From the NCBI GenBank assembly GCA_024280885.1, contig JAJRPF010000022.1, positions 1-64,000 of the forward strand: 64,000 nt of DNA. Direction: 5' to 3'. The stretch is from Planctomycetota bacterium (GTDB taxonomy: Bacteria; Planctomycetota; JAJSAM01; JAJVHW01). The notes under the pieces are model-generated. The model was not told the DNA's origin, ran no database searches, and was given only the letters and a program-made list of their open reading frames with translations. Both the position numbers and the translations under genes were made by a program. Within the stretch, counting starts at the first letter, position 1, and each line of letters begins with the position of its first letter. Positions 17,391-25,751 of this stretch are shown here, piece by piece.

Positions 17391-18602
17391 CTACCCGCCG
17401 TCGGTGACTACTCCTGCTGCGGCCGTGGGAGTGGAGTCGTCGTTCAGATCGTCGAGGTAGCCGTCGGGGAGCGCGACGGTTTGCATGCCGCCGGATTTGC
17501 CACGGGCCAGGCGTAGCGACGTGACGGGAAGCCGCGCGTCGGGGGCGATGGCCGCGATCTCGCGCTCGACATCAGCGACCGTATGGATCTGCGCAAGGTG
17601 CGAGCGCACAACGCCGCCGCCCGCGAAGCCCTTCGTGTACCAGCTCAGTTGCTTGCGCATCATCATGGCAGCCGCCTTCTCCCCGAACCACTCGGAGAGA
17701 CGCTCTGCGTGTTCGACGATGACCGGCACCATCTCGCCGAACGTCGGTGCGGGCTCCGGCTGGTCGCCCGCGAAGACCGCCGCGAGATCGCGGAAGAGCC
17801 ACGGCTTGCCGAGGCAACCGCGGCCGACGATCACGCCCGCGCAGCCCGTCTGCCGCATCATCCGCAACGCGTCCCAGCACTCCCAGATGTCGCCGTTTCC
17901 GAGCACCGGGATTGCGACGTGCTCGACAAGGCGTGTGATCGCGTCCCAGCGCGCCTCGCCGCCGTAGAACTGCGCCGCGGTGCGGGCGTGGAGACCGACG
18001 GCGGCGCAGCCCTCCTCTTCGCCAATCCGTCCCGCGTCCAAGTAGCTCTTCAGCGTGTCGTCGATGCCGATTCGGAACTTGATCGTGACGGGCACGGCGC
18101 CCGCGTTCTGCACGACGGCGCGCACCAACCGGCGCAAGAGACGCGGCTTGATCGGGATGGCCGCGCCACCGCCCTTCGACGTCACCTTGCGCACCGGGCA
18201 CCCGAAGTTCATGTCGATGTGATCGACCCGTCCCTCGGCGACGAGCCGCCGCGCGGACTCGCCGAGTGCGGCGGGATCGACGCCGTAGAGTTGCAGGGAA
18301 CGCGGCGACTCGTCGGGACCGAAACCGGCGAGATGCAGCGTCTTCTTGTTGCCCTCGACGAGCGCCCGCGCCGTGATCATCTCGCTGACGTAGAGCCCGG
18401 CGCCGAAGCGGCGGCAGATCGCGCGAAACGGGTAATTCGTGACGCCCGCCATCGGCGCGAGGACCACCGGCGGCCAGACCTCGAGGGGCCCGATGTGGAG
18501 TGACGCGAACTCGCCCTCGGCGGCCGGCGGGACGTCACTGTTGATCTCGGAGCGCTCGCTCCGCAGCGCGCTTGCTTCGCTCTCAGTCGCTTCGTCCACC
18601 AT
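17391..18602 (-). CDS. dus: tRNA-dihydrouridine synthase (DusB/TIM-barrel family)
   Basis: 403 residues from ATG 18602 (the frame extends further upstream but would overlap the divergent ferredoxin gene). An FMN-dependent TIM barrel that reduces uridine in the tRNA D-loop: LAPMAGVTNYPFRAICRRFG, DHIDMNFGCPVRKV with the catalytic cysteine (about Cys135), KGGGAA, VTIKFRIGIDD, VGLHARTAAQFYGG, PVLGNGDI, and VIVGRGCLGKPWLF. The C-terminal helical domain is present. The first 33 residues are a non-conserved tail. It is divergent from the ferredoxin gene with only 45 bases between, a likely shared promoter region, and is followed by the large inverted repeat. DusB is the closest name I would give; subfamily assignment is not certain. 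Confidence 0.9.
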   Translation of the reverse strand: MVDEATESEASALRSERSEINSDVPPAAEGEFASLHIGPLEVWPPVVLAPMAGVTNYPFRAICRRFGAGLYVSEMITARALVEGNKKTLHLAGFGPDESPRSLQLYGVDPAALGESARRLVAEGRVDHIDMNFGCPVRKVTSKGGGAAIPIKPRLLRRLVRAVVQNAGAVPVTIKFRIGIDDTLKSYLDAGRIGEEEGCAAVGLHARTAAQFYGGEARWDAITRLVEHVAIPVLGNGDIWECWDALRMMRQTGCAGVIVGRGCLGKPWLFRDLAAVFAGDQPEPAPTFGEMVPVIVEHAERLSEWFGEKAAAMMMRKQLSWYTKGFAGGGVVRSHLAQIHTVADVEREIAAIAPDARLPVTSLRLARGKSGGMQTVALPDGYLDDLNDDSTPTAAAGVVTDGG

Positions 18603-18647
18603 GCCGACATCATCCGCGAAGGGGCCGTCGCTCGGTATCTTCCACGC

Positions 18648-18968
18648 ATGGGAGATCAGATCGGAACGTCCGAAGACCAACGCCCCACCGTGATCGGCCT
18701 GCCAGCCGGGCACGAGCTTCGGCCCGATCCGGACGAGGTGCTGCTCGACACGGCGTGGCGGTGTGACGTCCCGTTGGCCTCATCCTGCGGCGGTCAGGGT
18801 GTGTGTGGCGATTGCGTCGTCACGATCATCGAGGGCGCCGGGAACCTCGCGCCGCCCGACGTGGTGGAACGCGCCTGGCTCGACCGCGAAGCGCGCCCGG
18901 CTGACGTGCGTCTGGCCTGCCGCCTGCATGTGCTCGGAGACGCCGTCGTCACGACAACGTATTGGTGA
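18648..18968 (+). CDS. [2Fe-2S] ferredoxin
   Basis: 106 residues, usual length. The cluster ligands lie in SSCGGQGVCGDC (C-x5-C-x2-C spacing) and, 30-odd residues on, RLACRL. The C-x5 spacing is that of the adrenodoxin/ISC class rather than the plant type (C-x4). A single-domain electron carrier; its partner is not identifiable here. It is divergently oriented to dus, whose FMN needs reduction, but a functional link is inference. The ATG at 18648 has no good ribosome site. It is followed at 89 bases by the cation efflux gene on the same strand. Confidence 0.85.
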   Translation: MGDQIGTSEDQRPTVIGLPAGHELRPDPDEVLLDTAWRCDVPLASSCGGQGVCGDCVVTIIEGAGNLAPPDVVERAWLDREARPADVRLACRLHVLGDAVVTTTYW

Positions 18969-19057
18969 CTGTGCTTGTGACTGTATTCGTGCCGCGGGAA
19001 GCGCCCCATCGGGGCAGACAGGCCGCCGGGACTCCCTGCTGTTAGCCTCGCGGCACG

Positions 19058-20092
19058 ATGGGCGACGCGAAACGGAGCGCTTCGGCGACGGCCAGGATGC
19101 GGGCGGGATGGATCTCGCTCGTTTCGGGTTCCGCCATTCTCGTCGCGAAGGTCATCGCGTGGCAGCTCACGGGCTCGCAGGTCGTCTTCTCCGACGCCAT
19201 GGAGTCGATCGTCAACGTCGTTGCCGCGGCGTTCATGCTCTTCGCCGTGCATCTCGCCGCCCAACCGGCGGACGACAACCACCCCTACGGCCACGGCAAG
19301 ATCGAATTCGTCACGAGTGGCTTCGAGGGCGGTCTCATCGCGTTCGCGGCGATCGTCATCATCTTCGAAGCCGTCAAGGCGCTGATCGAGGGCTCGGATC
19401 CGCAGCGGCTCGGGCTCGGGATCAGCGTGGTCGCCGTCGCCGGCGTCGCGAACCTGCTGCTCGGGATCTTCCTCATCCGCACGGGCAAGGAGCACCACTC
19501 GCTCGCGCTGGTCGCCGACGGCAAGCACGTCATCTCGGACTTCTGGACGAGTACGGGCGCGGTGCTCGGCCTGATCTTGGTGTGGCTGACCGACATCGCG
19601 TGGATCGATCCCGTCGTGGCGATCGTCGTCGCGCTGCTGCTGCTCAGAACCGGCGGCGGGCTCCTGCGCGAGTCGGCGCGCGGCCTGATGGACGAGGTCG
19701 ATCCGGAACTTGTCGGGGGACTCGCGGCATCGCTCGAGAGCGCGCGCGCTCCGGGGATCATCGAGGTGCACCATCTCCGGGCGATCGACCTCGCCAGTTT
19801 CCACCACGTCGATCTACACGTCGTGGTCCCGGAGTTCTGGAGCGTGGAGGAAGCGCACGACGCCCTCGACGCCTTCCAGGTCCGCGCGTTCGACCATCAC
19901 GCGAAGGCGGGCGAACTGCAATTCCACGTCGATCCCTGCGAACGCGCGTACTGCTCGCGCTGCGACCTCCTCGACTGCGCGGTGCGCGCCGCACCCTTCG
20001 AGGCGACGCGCCCATTCACTCGAGCGACGGTGGCAGACGGTCCGGCCCCACCCGCCGGGATGGACGCGATCCACACGGATTCGCAGGCGTAG
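19058..20092 (+). CDS. cation diffusion facilitator (CDF) metal efflux protein with cysteine-rich tail region
   Basis: 344 residues. The six-helix CDF transmembrane part holds the two metal-site motifs: FSDAMESIVN in helix 2 and DGKHVISDFW in helix 5, and the cytosolic HPYGHGKIEF loop. The family exports Zn, Co, Fe or Mn by proton antiport. The C-terminal cytosolic metallochaperone-like domain has HHLRAIDL and FHHVDLHVVVP. Beyond this, near residues 285-305, is a Cys-rich motif CERAYCSRCDLLDC (C-x4-C-x2-C-x4-C) that looks like an extra metal-binding site, followed by about 45 residues of Ala/Pro-rich tail. The ATG at 19058 has no clear ribosome site. It is convergent with a UPF0158 gene; the 53 bases between them contain an 8-base inverted repeat (GCCTGACG / CGTCAGGC). 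Confidence 0.88.
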   Translation: MGDAKRSASATARMRAGWISLVSGSAILVAKVIAWQLTGSQVVFSDAMESIVNVVAAAFMLFAVHLAAQPADDNHPYGHGKIEFVTSGFEGGLIAFAAIVIIFEAVKALIEGSDPQRLGLGISVVAVAGVANLLLGIFLIRTGKEHHSLALVADGKHVISDFWTSTGAVLGLILVWLTDIAWIDPVVAIVVALLLLRTGGGLLRESARGLMDEVDPELVGGLAASLESARAPGIIEVHHLRAIDLASFHHVDLHVVVPEFWSVEEAHDALDAFQVRAFDHHAKAGELQFHVDPCERAYCSRCDLLDCAVRAAPFEATRPFTRATVADGPAPPAGMDAIHTDSQA

Positions 20093-20145
20093 AACGCCGA
20101 CGGGGCCCTGCCTGACGTGACATCCGCGAACGGCGGCGGCCGGCG

Positions 20146-20568
20146 TCAGGCTTCTTCCGCGATCCCCAGCGCCACGAACCACTCGTTGACCATCGCGGCC
20201 ACGCGCTCGGTGCGGTAGGCCTCCCACGCCGCGAGCGTCTCGGGCGCCTGCTTGCCGAGTTGTTTCAAGAAGCGCGCGTTCGCTCCGGAGCGACCGTCAA
20301 GCAGACCCGTGATCCGACGCTCACCCAAGTCCTCGACGAAGTCCTGCATCCAGAGGTACTCGTCCATGGTCGTGACGACCGGAATCTCGGCGAAGCGGTC
20401 CTCGTTCTTCTCGACGTCGTCGGCAACGAGGTCGGCGGGGACGCACTGCCCGTCCTTTACTTTCACGACCACGAGTCGCTCGGTGTCGAGGTAGACGTCG
20501 AGAGTCGCGTCGCCAACCGCGGTCGCCTTGCGCAACAAGTCGGCGGCCTGCACATCGAGGATCGCCAC
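20146..20568 (-). CDS. UPF0158-like protein
   Basis: 140 residues with a GTG start. The pattern (TLDVYLDTERLVVV, IPVVTTMDEYLWMQDFVEDL, GRSGANARFLKQLGK, AWEAYRTERVAAMVNEWFVALG) resembles the UPF0158 family of small cytosolic proteins with a (beta) N-terminal hairpin, a central helix and a C-terminal helix. No function has been shown for the family that I know of. It is the last gene of a six-gene minus-strand run whose centre is the signal peptidase at 21252-22967. Confidence 0.65.
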   Translation of the reverse strand: MAILDVQAADLLRKATAVGDATLDVYLDTERLVVVKVKDGQCVPADLVADDVEKNEDRFAEIPVVTTMDEYLWMQDFVEDLGERRITGLLDGRSGANARFLKQLGKQAPETLAAWEAYRTERVAAMVNEWFVALGIAEEA

Positions 20569-20605
20569 GACGGCCTACGCGCCCGCTCGCCCACTCGCGA
20601 GCCAG

Positions 20606-21058
20606 TTACTCACGTGAACGCCGGGGCACGCCGCGGCGATCGCGCTTGCGGAGCCGGGCGCGATCGCGCTCGTTCTCCCAGCGGGCGACGATGAAGTGGA
20701 CCTCGTCGCGCTCGCCGCCGTCCTCGGTCTCGACGCGCATCGGGATGATGTCCTGAAGATCCCACTCGGGGCCAAGCGCGAGGTACTGATTGGCCTCGGC
20801 GTCTGTCCGGCAGTAGTGGACTTGCGAGATGCGCTCGAGGCCGGCATCCGGCGAGGGCCGCCGACGACGACGGCGGCGCAGCTTCTGATCGACGGGACCG
20901 GACTGGCCGGGTTGGGGCACCTTCATCGGGTTCTTCTCGGGGGCTTTCTCGGGGGGCTTGTCGGCGTGCTGATCTGCGGACTTGTGGCTGCCAGCCTGGT
21001 CGCCCGTCTCGGAGGGCTGCTGCTCAGGCTTGGGATCGGGATCGTTGCGTTCTTTCAT
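20606..21058 (-). CDS. hypothetical protein, disordered charged N-terminus
   Basis: About 150 residues. The first half is disordered, with KPEQQPSETG, DKPPEKAPEKNP and a run RRRRRRRP; the second half (residues about 75-130) looks like a compact domain: ERISQVHYCRTDAEANQYLA, WDLQDIIPMRVETEDG, DEVHFIVARWENERD. I do not recognise it. The start codon is ATG 21058 or the adjoining GTG 21061; GAGG lies just upstream. It is separated from the upstream small membrane protein gene by about 10 bases and from the downstream UPF0158 gene by 37, so it is part of one run. The basic stretch could bind nucleic acid, which is inference only. Confidence 0.65.
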   Translation of the reverse strand: MKERNDPDPKPEQQPSETGDQAGSHKSADQHADKPPEKAPEKNPMKVPQPGQSGPVDQKLRRRRRRRPSPDAGLERISQVHYCRTDAEANQYLALGPEWDLQDIIPMRVETEDGGERDEVHFIVARWENERDRARLRKRDRRGVPRRSRE

Positions 21059-21069
21059 CACCCTCGATC

Positions 21070-21255
21070 CTACTCCTCCCTGCGGATAACCACAGCCCAG
21101 AGAAGGAGGGCGAGCGTGAGGAGCGTGGCCGTGAGCTCAGCCCACGGGAAGGGGCGCCCCGTCCCGCTCTCGAGCCCACGAGGCCCGAGAAGCTCTTCCT
21201 GAGCGGCGCCTGTGACGGCCAGAACGATGCCGATGAGGGCCAGAATGCGCGTCAT
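21070..21255 (-). CDS. small membrane protein, unknown
   Basis: 61 residues with two hydrophobic stretches (ILALIGIVLAVTGA and AELTATLLTLALLLWAVVI) separated by a Gly/Pro-rich loop and ending in basic residues (RREE). The ATG overlaps the stop of the signal peptidase gene in the four bases ATGA, a strong sign of real, translationally coupled expression. No known family. It could be an accessory of the peptidase, which is inference from the coupling alone. Confidence 0.65.
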   Translation of the reverse strand: MTRILALIGIVLAVTGAAQEELLGPRGLESGTGRPFPWAELTATLLTLALLLWAVVIRREE

Positions 21256-22967
21256 GGGAGCAGCCTCGGACGGAAGGAAGAGCCAAAGGGCGGGACAGGC
21301 CAGAAGATGAGCGCGGCGCGCCCAACGAAGTCGCGACGATGGACGAAGGGCATGGGCTGAGGCGGGTCTTCCGACGTGATGTCGGACTTCGCGAGGTCGC
21401 GCGGGAGCCCGTCGGCGTCCACGAACGTCACACGCCCGCCCTTCCGAACGATGTTGCGCAGCAGACCGCCGGAGAGATCAGGCGACGTATCGGCCGCCAC
21501 GAGGGGCTCGTCACGGCCCGCGACGTGGAAGGTCCGGCCACGCCAGAAACGGCTGTCCTCGGAGTTCTTCGAATTGTCGCCCAGCATGACGTAGCTGTCG
21601 GCCGGGATCTCGAAGCGCGAAAGGCCGCCATCGAGCACGCGGTAGTAGACGTCCTCGTCCAGGGTGAGCGCACGCAACACGAATTCGCCTCCGCGTCCGC
21701 CCACCTCGGCGCGGATACGGCGTCCGCCCGTCATCGGGACGCTCGCGTGCGCGACCTCGCGCCCCGCGACGTACGCCCGGGCGACGCCATCCGCGACGGC
21801 CAACTCCACGCGGGTGGAGGAGCCGAGTCGCGCATCGAAGGGGATCGTCTCCCCGCCCTCGACAGTGAGCGAGCCGGTCGCCTCGGCGCCGACGCCCGGC
21901 ACTTCGAGAACCACACGCTTTCCGCGCGACGTGATCCGCGCCACGGCGACCGTGTCGGCAGCGGACTCCGCCGCGGTGAACCCGACGCGCAGATCCGGCA
22001 CCTTGAGCGTCTTGCGGTACGCCGCGACACCGAGCTTCCCGTTGCGCGGACGCAGCCGCAGCGCCGTCTCGCCCGCCTTGCGCCAGCCGTCGTCCTCGCT
22101 TGCCTTCCACGCATCGGCAACGCCCTTGGGCTTCGCCGACGGCGAAGCCGCACGCTTCGGAAAGATCTGCTGCCAGAGCGACGCCTGCACGATGGGCGGC
22201 TTATTCGCAACGACGCCGTCTACCCAGATGTCACCGCCCTTGATTTCGACGGTCTCGCCCGGCAGCCCGACGAGTCGCTTGACGAAGAGGATGTCGCGCC
22301 GCAGCGGATAGCGGAAGACGACGATGTCGAAGCGGCGCGGCTCGCGCAGCACGTACGCCATGTGGTCAGCGAGCAGGCGATCTCCGCCATACTTCTGGCC
22401 CGGACCGTGATCGCCCAGGATCGTCGGCTGCATCGAGCCGGTCGGCACCTTCATGTGCTGCGTGACGAGGGTCCAGAAGACGAGCACGGTCGCGAACGTG
22501 TACGCCAGGCGACCGAGCAGCACGCCGAAGCCACGCTCCGCGCGCGGGAGCGGATCGGGTTCCGGTGGCAACGCGCCGACAACGATCCGATCGCGACGCA
22601 CACGCGACGCAAGCAAGTGGAAGACGCCGGCGAGGCCGAGCCAGAGTCCCCAGAATGCGGCTCCGCCCGAGAGCACGAGTGGCGCAATCCCCGCGGCACC
22701 AAGCGCAATGGTCGCCTCCAGATCGCCCCGCTCTCGTTCGCGAAGTTGGTGCGCGATGACCGCAGCGACGGCATAGACGCCGGGCAGGATGCTCGCGTCG
22801 AGCGTTGTCCCTGTCCCGAGCGGACCGTAGCGCGGCAGCATCCCGGAGAGGAACGCCGTAGCGATCGCCGCGTTGCGCATCCGACGCGCGACCACCACGG
22901 GCTCGTCCGGCGCCAGCGCATGCAGTGCGGGCGCGAGCACGTCTCCCCAGAACGGTGCGAGCTTCAT
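21252..22967 (-). CDS. lepB: signal peptidase I with large inserted domain
   Basis: 571 residues, more than twice the E. coli-like minimum. Cleaves signal peptides from exported proteins in the cytoplasmic membrane. An N-terminal membrane region of several hydrophobic segments (to about residue 165) is followed by box B VPTGSMQPTI with catalytic Ser178, box D DIVVFRYP...DILFVKRLVGLPGE with general-base Lys230, and box E MLGDNSKNSEDSRFW near residues 461-475. Between box D and box E lie about 190 residues (roughly 260-450) that do not belong to the minimal enzyme and look like a beta-rich, LamG/concanavalin-like module (VLEVPGVGAEA, RVELAVADGVARAYVAGRE). A second signal peptidase with the same arrangement is at 31572-33245. 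It overlaps the upstream kinase gene by four bases and the downstream small membrane gene by four. Confidence 0.92.
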   Translation of the reverse strand: MKLAPFWGDVLAPALHALAPDEPVVVARRMRNAAIATAFLSGMLPRYGPLGTGTTLDASILPGVYAVAAVIAHQLRERERGDLEATIALGAAGIAPLVLSGGAAFWGLWLGLAGVFHLLASRVRRDRIVVGALPPEPDPLPRAERGFGVLLGRLAYTFATVLVFWTLVTQHMKVPTGSMQPTILGDHGPGQKYGGDRLLADHMAYVLREPRRFDIVVFRYPLRRDILFVKRLVGLPGETVEIKGGDIWVDGVVANKPPIVQASLWQQIFPKRAASPSAKPKGVADAWKASEDDGWRKAGETALRLRPRNGKLGVAAYRKTLKVPDLRVGFTAAESAADTVAVARITSRGKRVVLEVPGVGAEATGSLTVEGGETIPFDARLGSSTRVELAVADGVARAYVAGREVAHASVPMTGGRRIRAEVGGRGGEFVLRALTLDEDVYYRVLDGGLSRFEIPADSYVMLGDNSKNSEDSRFWRGRTFHVAGRDEPLVAADTSPDLSGGLLRNIVRKGGRVTFVDADGLPRDLAKSDITSEDPPQPMPFVHRRDFVGRAALIFWPVPPFGSSFRPRLLP

Positions 22968-23767
22968 GCCTCACGCCCTGTCGCGAGCCAGAGTTTGACG
23001 CTCCAATCGCGGCGGAGACCGTCGCCCTCGAAGCGACGCGCCATACGGAGATACGCATCGGGGTCATCCGCGCCCGCGGTCCGCAGTAGATCGAGGAGCT
23101 CGTCGTCAGCCGGGTCGTAGCGCCGGATGTTGCGCGTCAGCCGAAACAGATCCGAACGGCGCCGTCCCTCCGCACGCGAACCCGGCGACAGCACCTCGGC
23201 GCGCGGACAGTCGATGAACGTCACGCGCGGGGCCGATTCGCTGTCTCTCACGAGGATATTGCGCGACGCCAGATCACGGTGGAACGCACCGACGCCGTGC
23301 ATCGCAGCGATCGCCTTGCCGACGGCGAGCAACACGGCGGCGCGTGTGTTATCGCCTGGCCGCGTGCTCCGCACGATCGTCCGCAACTCGACCGCATCCG
23401 GGATCAATCGCTGGATCAGGAACGTGCGCACATGCGCTCCGAAGCGACGATGCGTCCCGAACGCCACAACCTCCGGCACGGGCACGCCCGCCGCCGCCAC
23501 ACGCCGCAGACACTCCACCTCGCGGATCAGTCGCCGCGCCTGCCGCAGCGTCTCCTGATGGATGCGAGGGCGAATGCGCTGGCCCTTCAGGAAGAGCCCC
23601 TCGCCGGGCAGCGCGATGAACGCGTTGTCCTCTTCGAACGCGGGCAAGCGCGCCCACACGCGCTCGAACGCCGCACGAACATCGGCAACACCCGCGCCGT
23701 CACCGACGAGCGAACACGGCGCGAGAACCTCGACCTCGTAGCGCCCCGGGCGGGCGGGGGCACTCAC
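22964..23767 (-). CDS. lipopolysaccharide core kinase-like protein (WaaP/Kdo kinase family)
   Basis: About 267 residues. The protein kinase-like fold of the WaaP/KdkA group is seen in FLKGQRIRPRIHQETLRQA and LIREVECLRRVAAAGVPVPEV, the catalytic loop AMHGVGAFHRDLASRNILV and VTFIDCPRAEVL (the metal-binding Asp). These enzymes phosphorylate LPS core sugars in diderms. Arg in place of the usual lysine region is not clear, so I do not judge activity from the N-lobe. The start is a GTG, either 23767 or 23779; neither has a good ribosome site, and the frame open further upstream overlaps the DUF885 gene. Its stop overlaps the start of the signal peptidase gene by four bases (ATGA). This gene and the peptidase are thus coupled. 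Confidence 0.75.
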   Translation of the reverse strand: MSAPARPGRYEVEVLAPCSLVGDGAGVADVRAAFERVWARLPAFEEDNAFIALPGEGLFLKGQRIRPRIHQETLRQARRLIREVECLRRVAAAGVPVPEVVAFGTHRRFGAHVRTFLIQRLIPDAVELRTIVRSTRPGDNTRAAVLLAVGKAIAAMHGVGAFHRDLASRNILVRDSESAPRVTFIDCPRAEVLSPGSRAEGRRRSDLFRLTRNIRRYDPADDELLDLLRTAGADDPDAYLRMARRFEGDGLRRDWSVKLWLATGREA

Positions 23768-23855
23768 GAAGCCACGCACGCGGCGGGAAACAGCCGATCG
23801 ATGGCGACGATCTCTCGCATCGGGGACATGGTACGCGCCGGGGAGAGACGGACGA

Positions 23856-25628
23856 TTACTCCGCGAAGCGCCAGGCGGGCTCGGCCTCGACGTCGATCCT
23901 CTGCTCCAGGAGCGACGCACGGATGAGGTCCATGGGGATCGCGTTCTGACGCAGCACATGAGCGTGGAACTCCTTGTCCGTCATGCGCCCGGCGCCGACG
24001 ACTTCGCGCTGCAGTTCGCGCAGTTGCAACCCGCCGATCAGGTATGCGCACTGGTAGAGCGGCCCGTAGGCGCCGCCGACGTAGCGCCGCACCTCGGCGG
24101 TCGCACCGTCGCGTTCGAGACCGACGCGTTCGACGAGGAAGTCGATCATCTCGTCGGTCGTCATCGTGCCAAGGTGGAAGCCGAGCGAGACGATCACGCG
24201 CGCGCAGCGGTGCTTGCGCCAGAAGAGCATGCCGATGCGATCCTCGGGGCTCTGTCCCCAGCCGGACTCCCAGAGCCGCATCTCCCAGTAGAGCGCCCAG
24301 CCCTCGACCAGAAACGGCGTGCGGAACATCTGCCGCTGCGTTGCGTGGCGCTGCGCCATGAACATCTGCAGGTGATGTCCGGGGATCAACTCGTGAGGAA
24401 CGACGATGCGCGAGAAGTGCCGGTTGTTGCCGCGCAAGCTCATCAGCTTCGTCTCGTGCGGCATGCTCTCCAGCGGGTAGGCGATGACCATCCGGTTGCC
24501 GGAGTACGCGGCGAAGGGCAACGTCTTCTGGCCCTGCTCCGAGATCATGTCGAGTCGCCAGAGTTCCTCGCAGAGGGGCGGGATGTCGATCAGTCCCTTC
24601 GTCTGCGAGACGAACGTGATCGCCTCGCGCGCCTGCGCCGCGACCCAATCGTCCATCTGTCCCGGGGCAACGTACTTCTGCTTCACCGCCTCGACGGCCT
24701 TATGCCAATCGCCGCCGAAACCCATCTCTTCGGACGCCTTGCGCGCTTCCTCATCGCACCACGCGAGGTGTTTGTTCGCGATTGCGATGAGTTCCTCGGC
24801 GGAGTACGCGATGCGCTCGTGCCGTAGCGCCTCAGCGATAGCGGCAGCACCGATCGGTTCACCGACGATCGGTGCCTCGACACCGCTCCCCTTCACACCG
24901 GCCACCGTCTCGCGCAGGAACTTCGCGTACCCACCGAGCGCCTTGTCGAGATCGGCGTAGGGCTTGCGCACCCACCACCCGAAGTCGGGTTCGTACCCGT
25001 CGCGGTACTTGAACCAATCGCCGAGAGCGCTCTTGATCCGGCCCGCCGAACGCGCCGCACGCAGCGCCGCGAGCTTCGTCGGCTTGAGAGCGTCGTCGCC
25101 TTCGTACTTCTTCCCCAGGCGCTTGCGCAGGTCCTTGATCGACACGCGCGCCGCGTCGAGGACCGACGCCGCAAGCTCCGGCGTAAGCCCTTCGAGATTG
25201 CGGCGCGCCTCCTCCAACTCGACCAGACCCGCCGCAAACGGCAACATCGGCGCCGCTTCCGCATCGCGATCCCGTCCCCACGCGCGCTGGGCCGCATCGT
25301 GCGTCAGCTTGTCGCGCAGAAGCACGAGGTCGATCTTCCCGCTCTTGCCGAGCCCCGCTGGCGACGCCGCGATCCGGTCCAACTTCCGCGCCCACTTCTC
25401 CTGGAACTGCTCGACGCGCGCAGCACGGACGCCGGAGAGCGGGACGCGATAGAACGACTGGATCGCCCGAGAGTCCGTCGCGTAGCGCTCGATGAGCCCT
25501 GGCATATCGACGGGCTCCTCTTGCGCCGCAACCGGCGACGTCGCGGACGTCGCGAAGAGTGCGGCAGCGCACGCTCCGAGCGCGAGAACGACGGCGGGCA
25601 CGACAGGGAGTCTGAGAGTCAAGCGCAA
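23856..25628 (-). CDS. exported DUF885-family metallopeptidase-like protein
   Basis: About 590 residues. The TTG at 25628 follows GGAGGTGAAC and gives a hydrophobic signal sequence (VVPAVVLALGACAAALFATS) with a LALGAC lipobox-like site; a GTG at 25634 and an ATG at 25682 are alternatives. DUF885 proteins are zinc-peptidase relatives: the helix VVPHELIPGHHLQMFMAQ (HExxxGHH) is present near residue 410 and a second Glu helix TPFLVEGWALYWEMRLWE follows about 30 residues later, supplying a candidate metal ligand. MLFWRKHRCARVIVSLGFHL and GAYGPLYQCAYLIGG complete the family pattern. Substrate unknown; peptide or dipeptide hydrolysis is inferred from the family. It leads a minus-strand run that continues with the WaaP-like kinase and the signal peptidase. 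Confidence 0.82.
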   Translation of the reverse strand: MRLTLRLPVVPAVVLALGACAAALFATSATSPVAAQEEPVDMPGLIERYATDSRAIQSFYRVPLSGVRAARVEQFQEKWARKLDRIAASPAGLGKSGKIDLVLLRDKLTHDAAQRAWGRDRDAEAAPMLPFAAGLVELEEARRNLEGLTPELAASVLDAARVSIKDLRKRLGKKYEGDDALKPTKLAALRAARSAGRIKSALGDWFKYRDGYEPDFGWWVRKPYADLDKALGGYAKFLRETVAGVKGSGVEAPIVGEPIGAAAIAEALRHERIAYSAEELIAIANKHLAWCDEEARKASEEMGFGGDWHKAVEAVKQKYVAPGQMDDWVAAQAREAITFVSQTKGLIDIPPLCEELWRLDMISEQGQKTLPFAAYSGNRMVIAYPLESMPHETKLMSLRGNNRHFSRIVVPHELIPGHHLQMFMAQRHATQRQMFRTPFLVEGWALYWEMRLWESGWGQSPEDRIGMLFWRKHRCARVIVSLGFHLGTMTTDEMIDFLVERVGLERDGATAEVRRYVGGAYGPLYQCAYLIGGLQLRELQREVVGAGRMTDKEFHAHVLRQNAIPMDLIRASLLEQRIDVEAEPAWRFAE

Positions 25629-25751
25629 GTTCACCTCCGGAAGGCCGCCGACTCTAACGGGACCATCCTGTGAAAGCCGCACTCACTGAATGGCTGAGCG
25701 CCTGGCCGATCGTCCTCCGGGCGACGATGCAACGTCAGACCGCATCGCGGC

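Noticed and set aside
20110..20151. strong terminator between the CDF and UPF0158 genes
   Set aside because: The 8-base inverted repeat (GCCTGACG/CGTCAGGC) has a 26-base loop, reaches into the UPF0158 stop and has no T-run, so I only mention it with the CDF gene.
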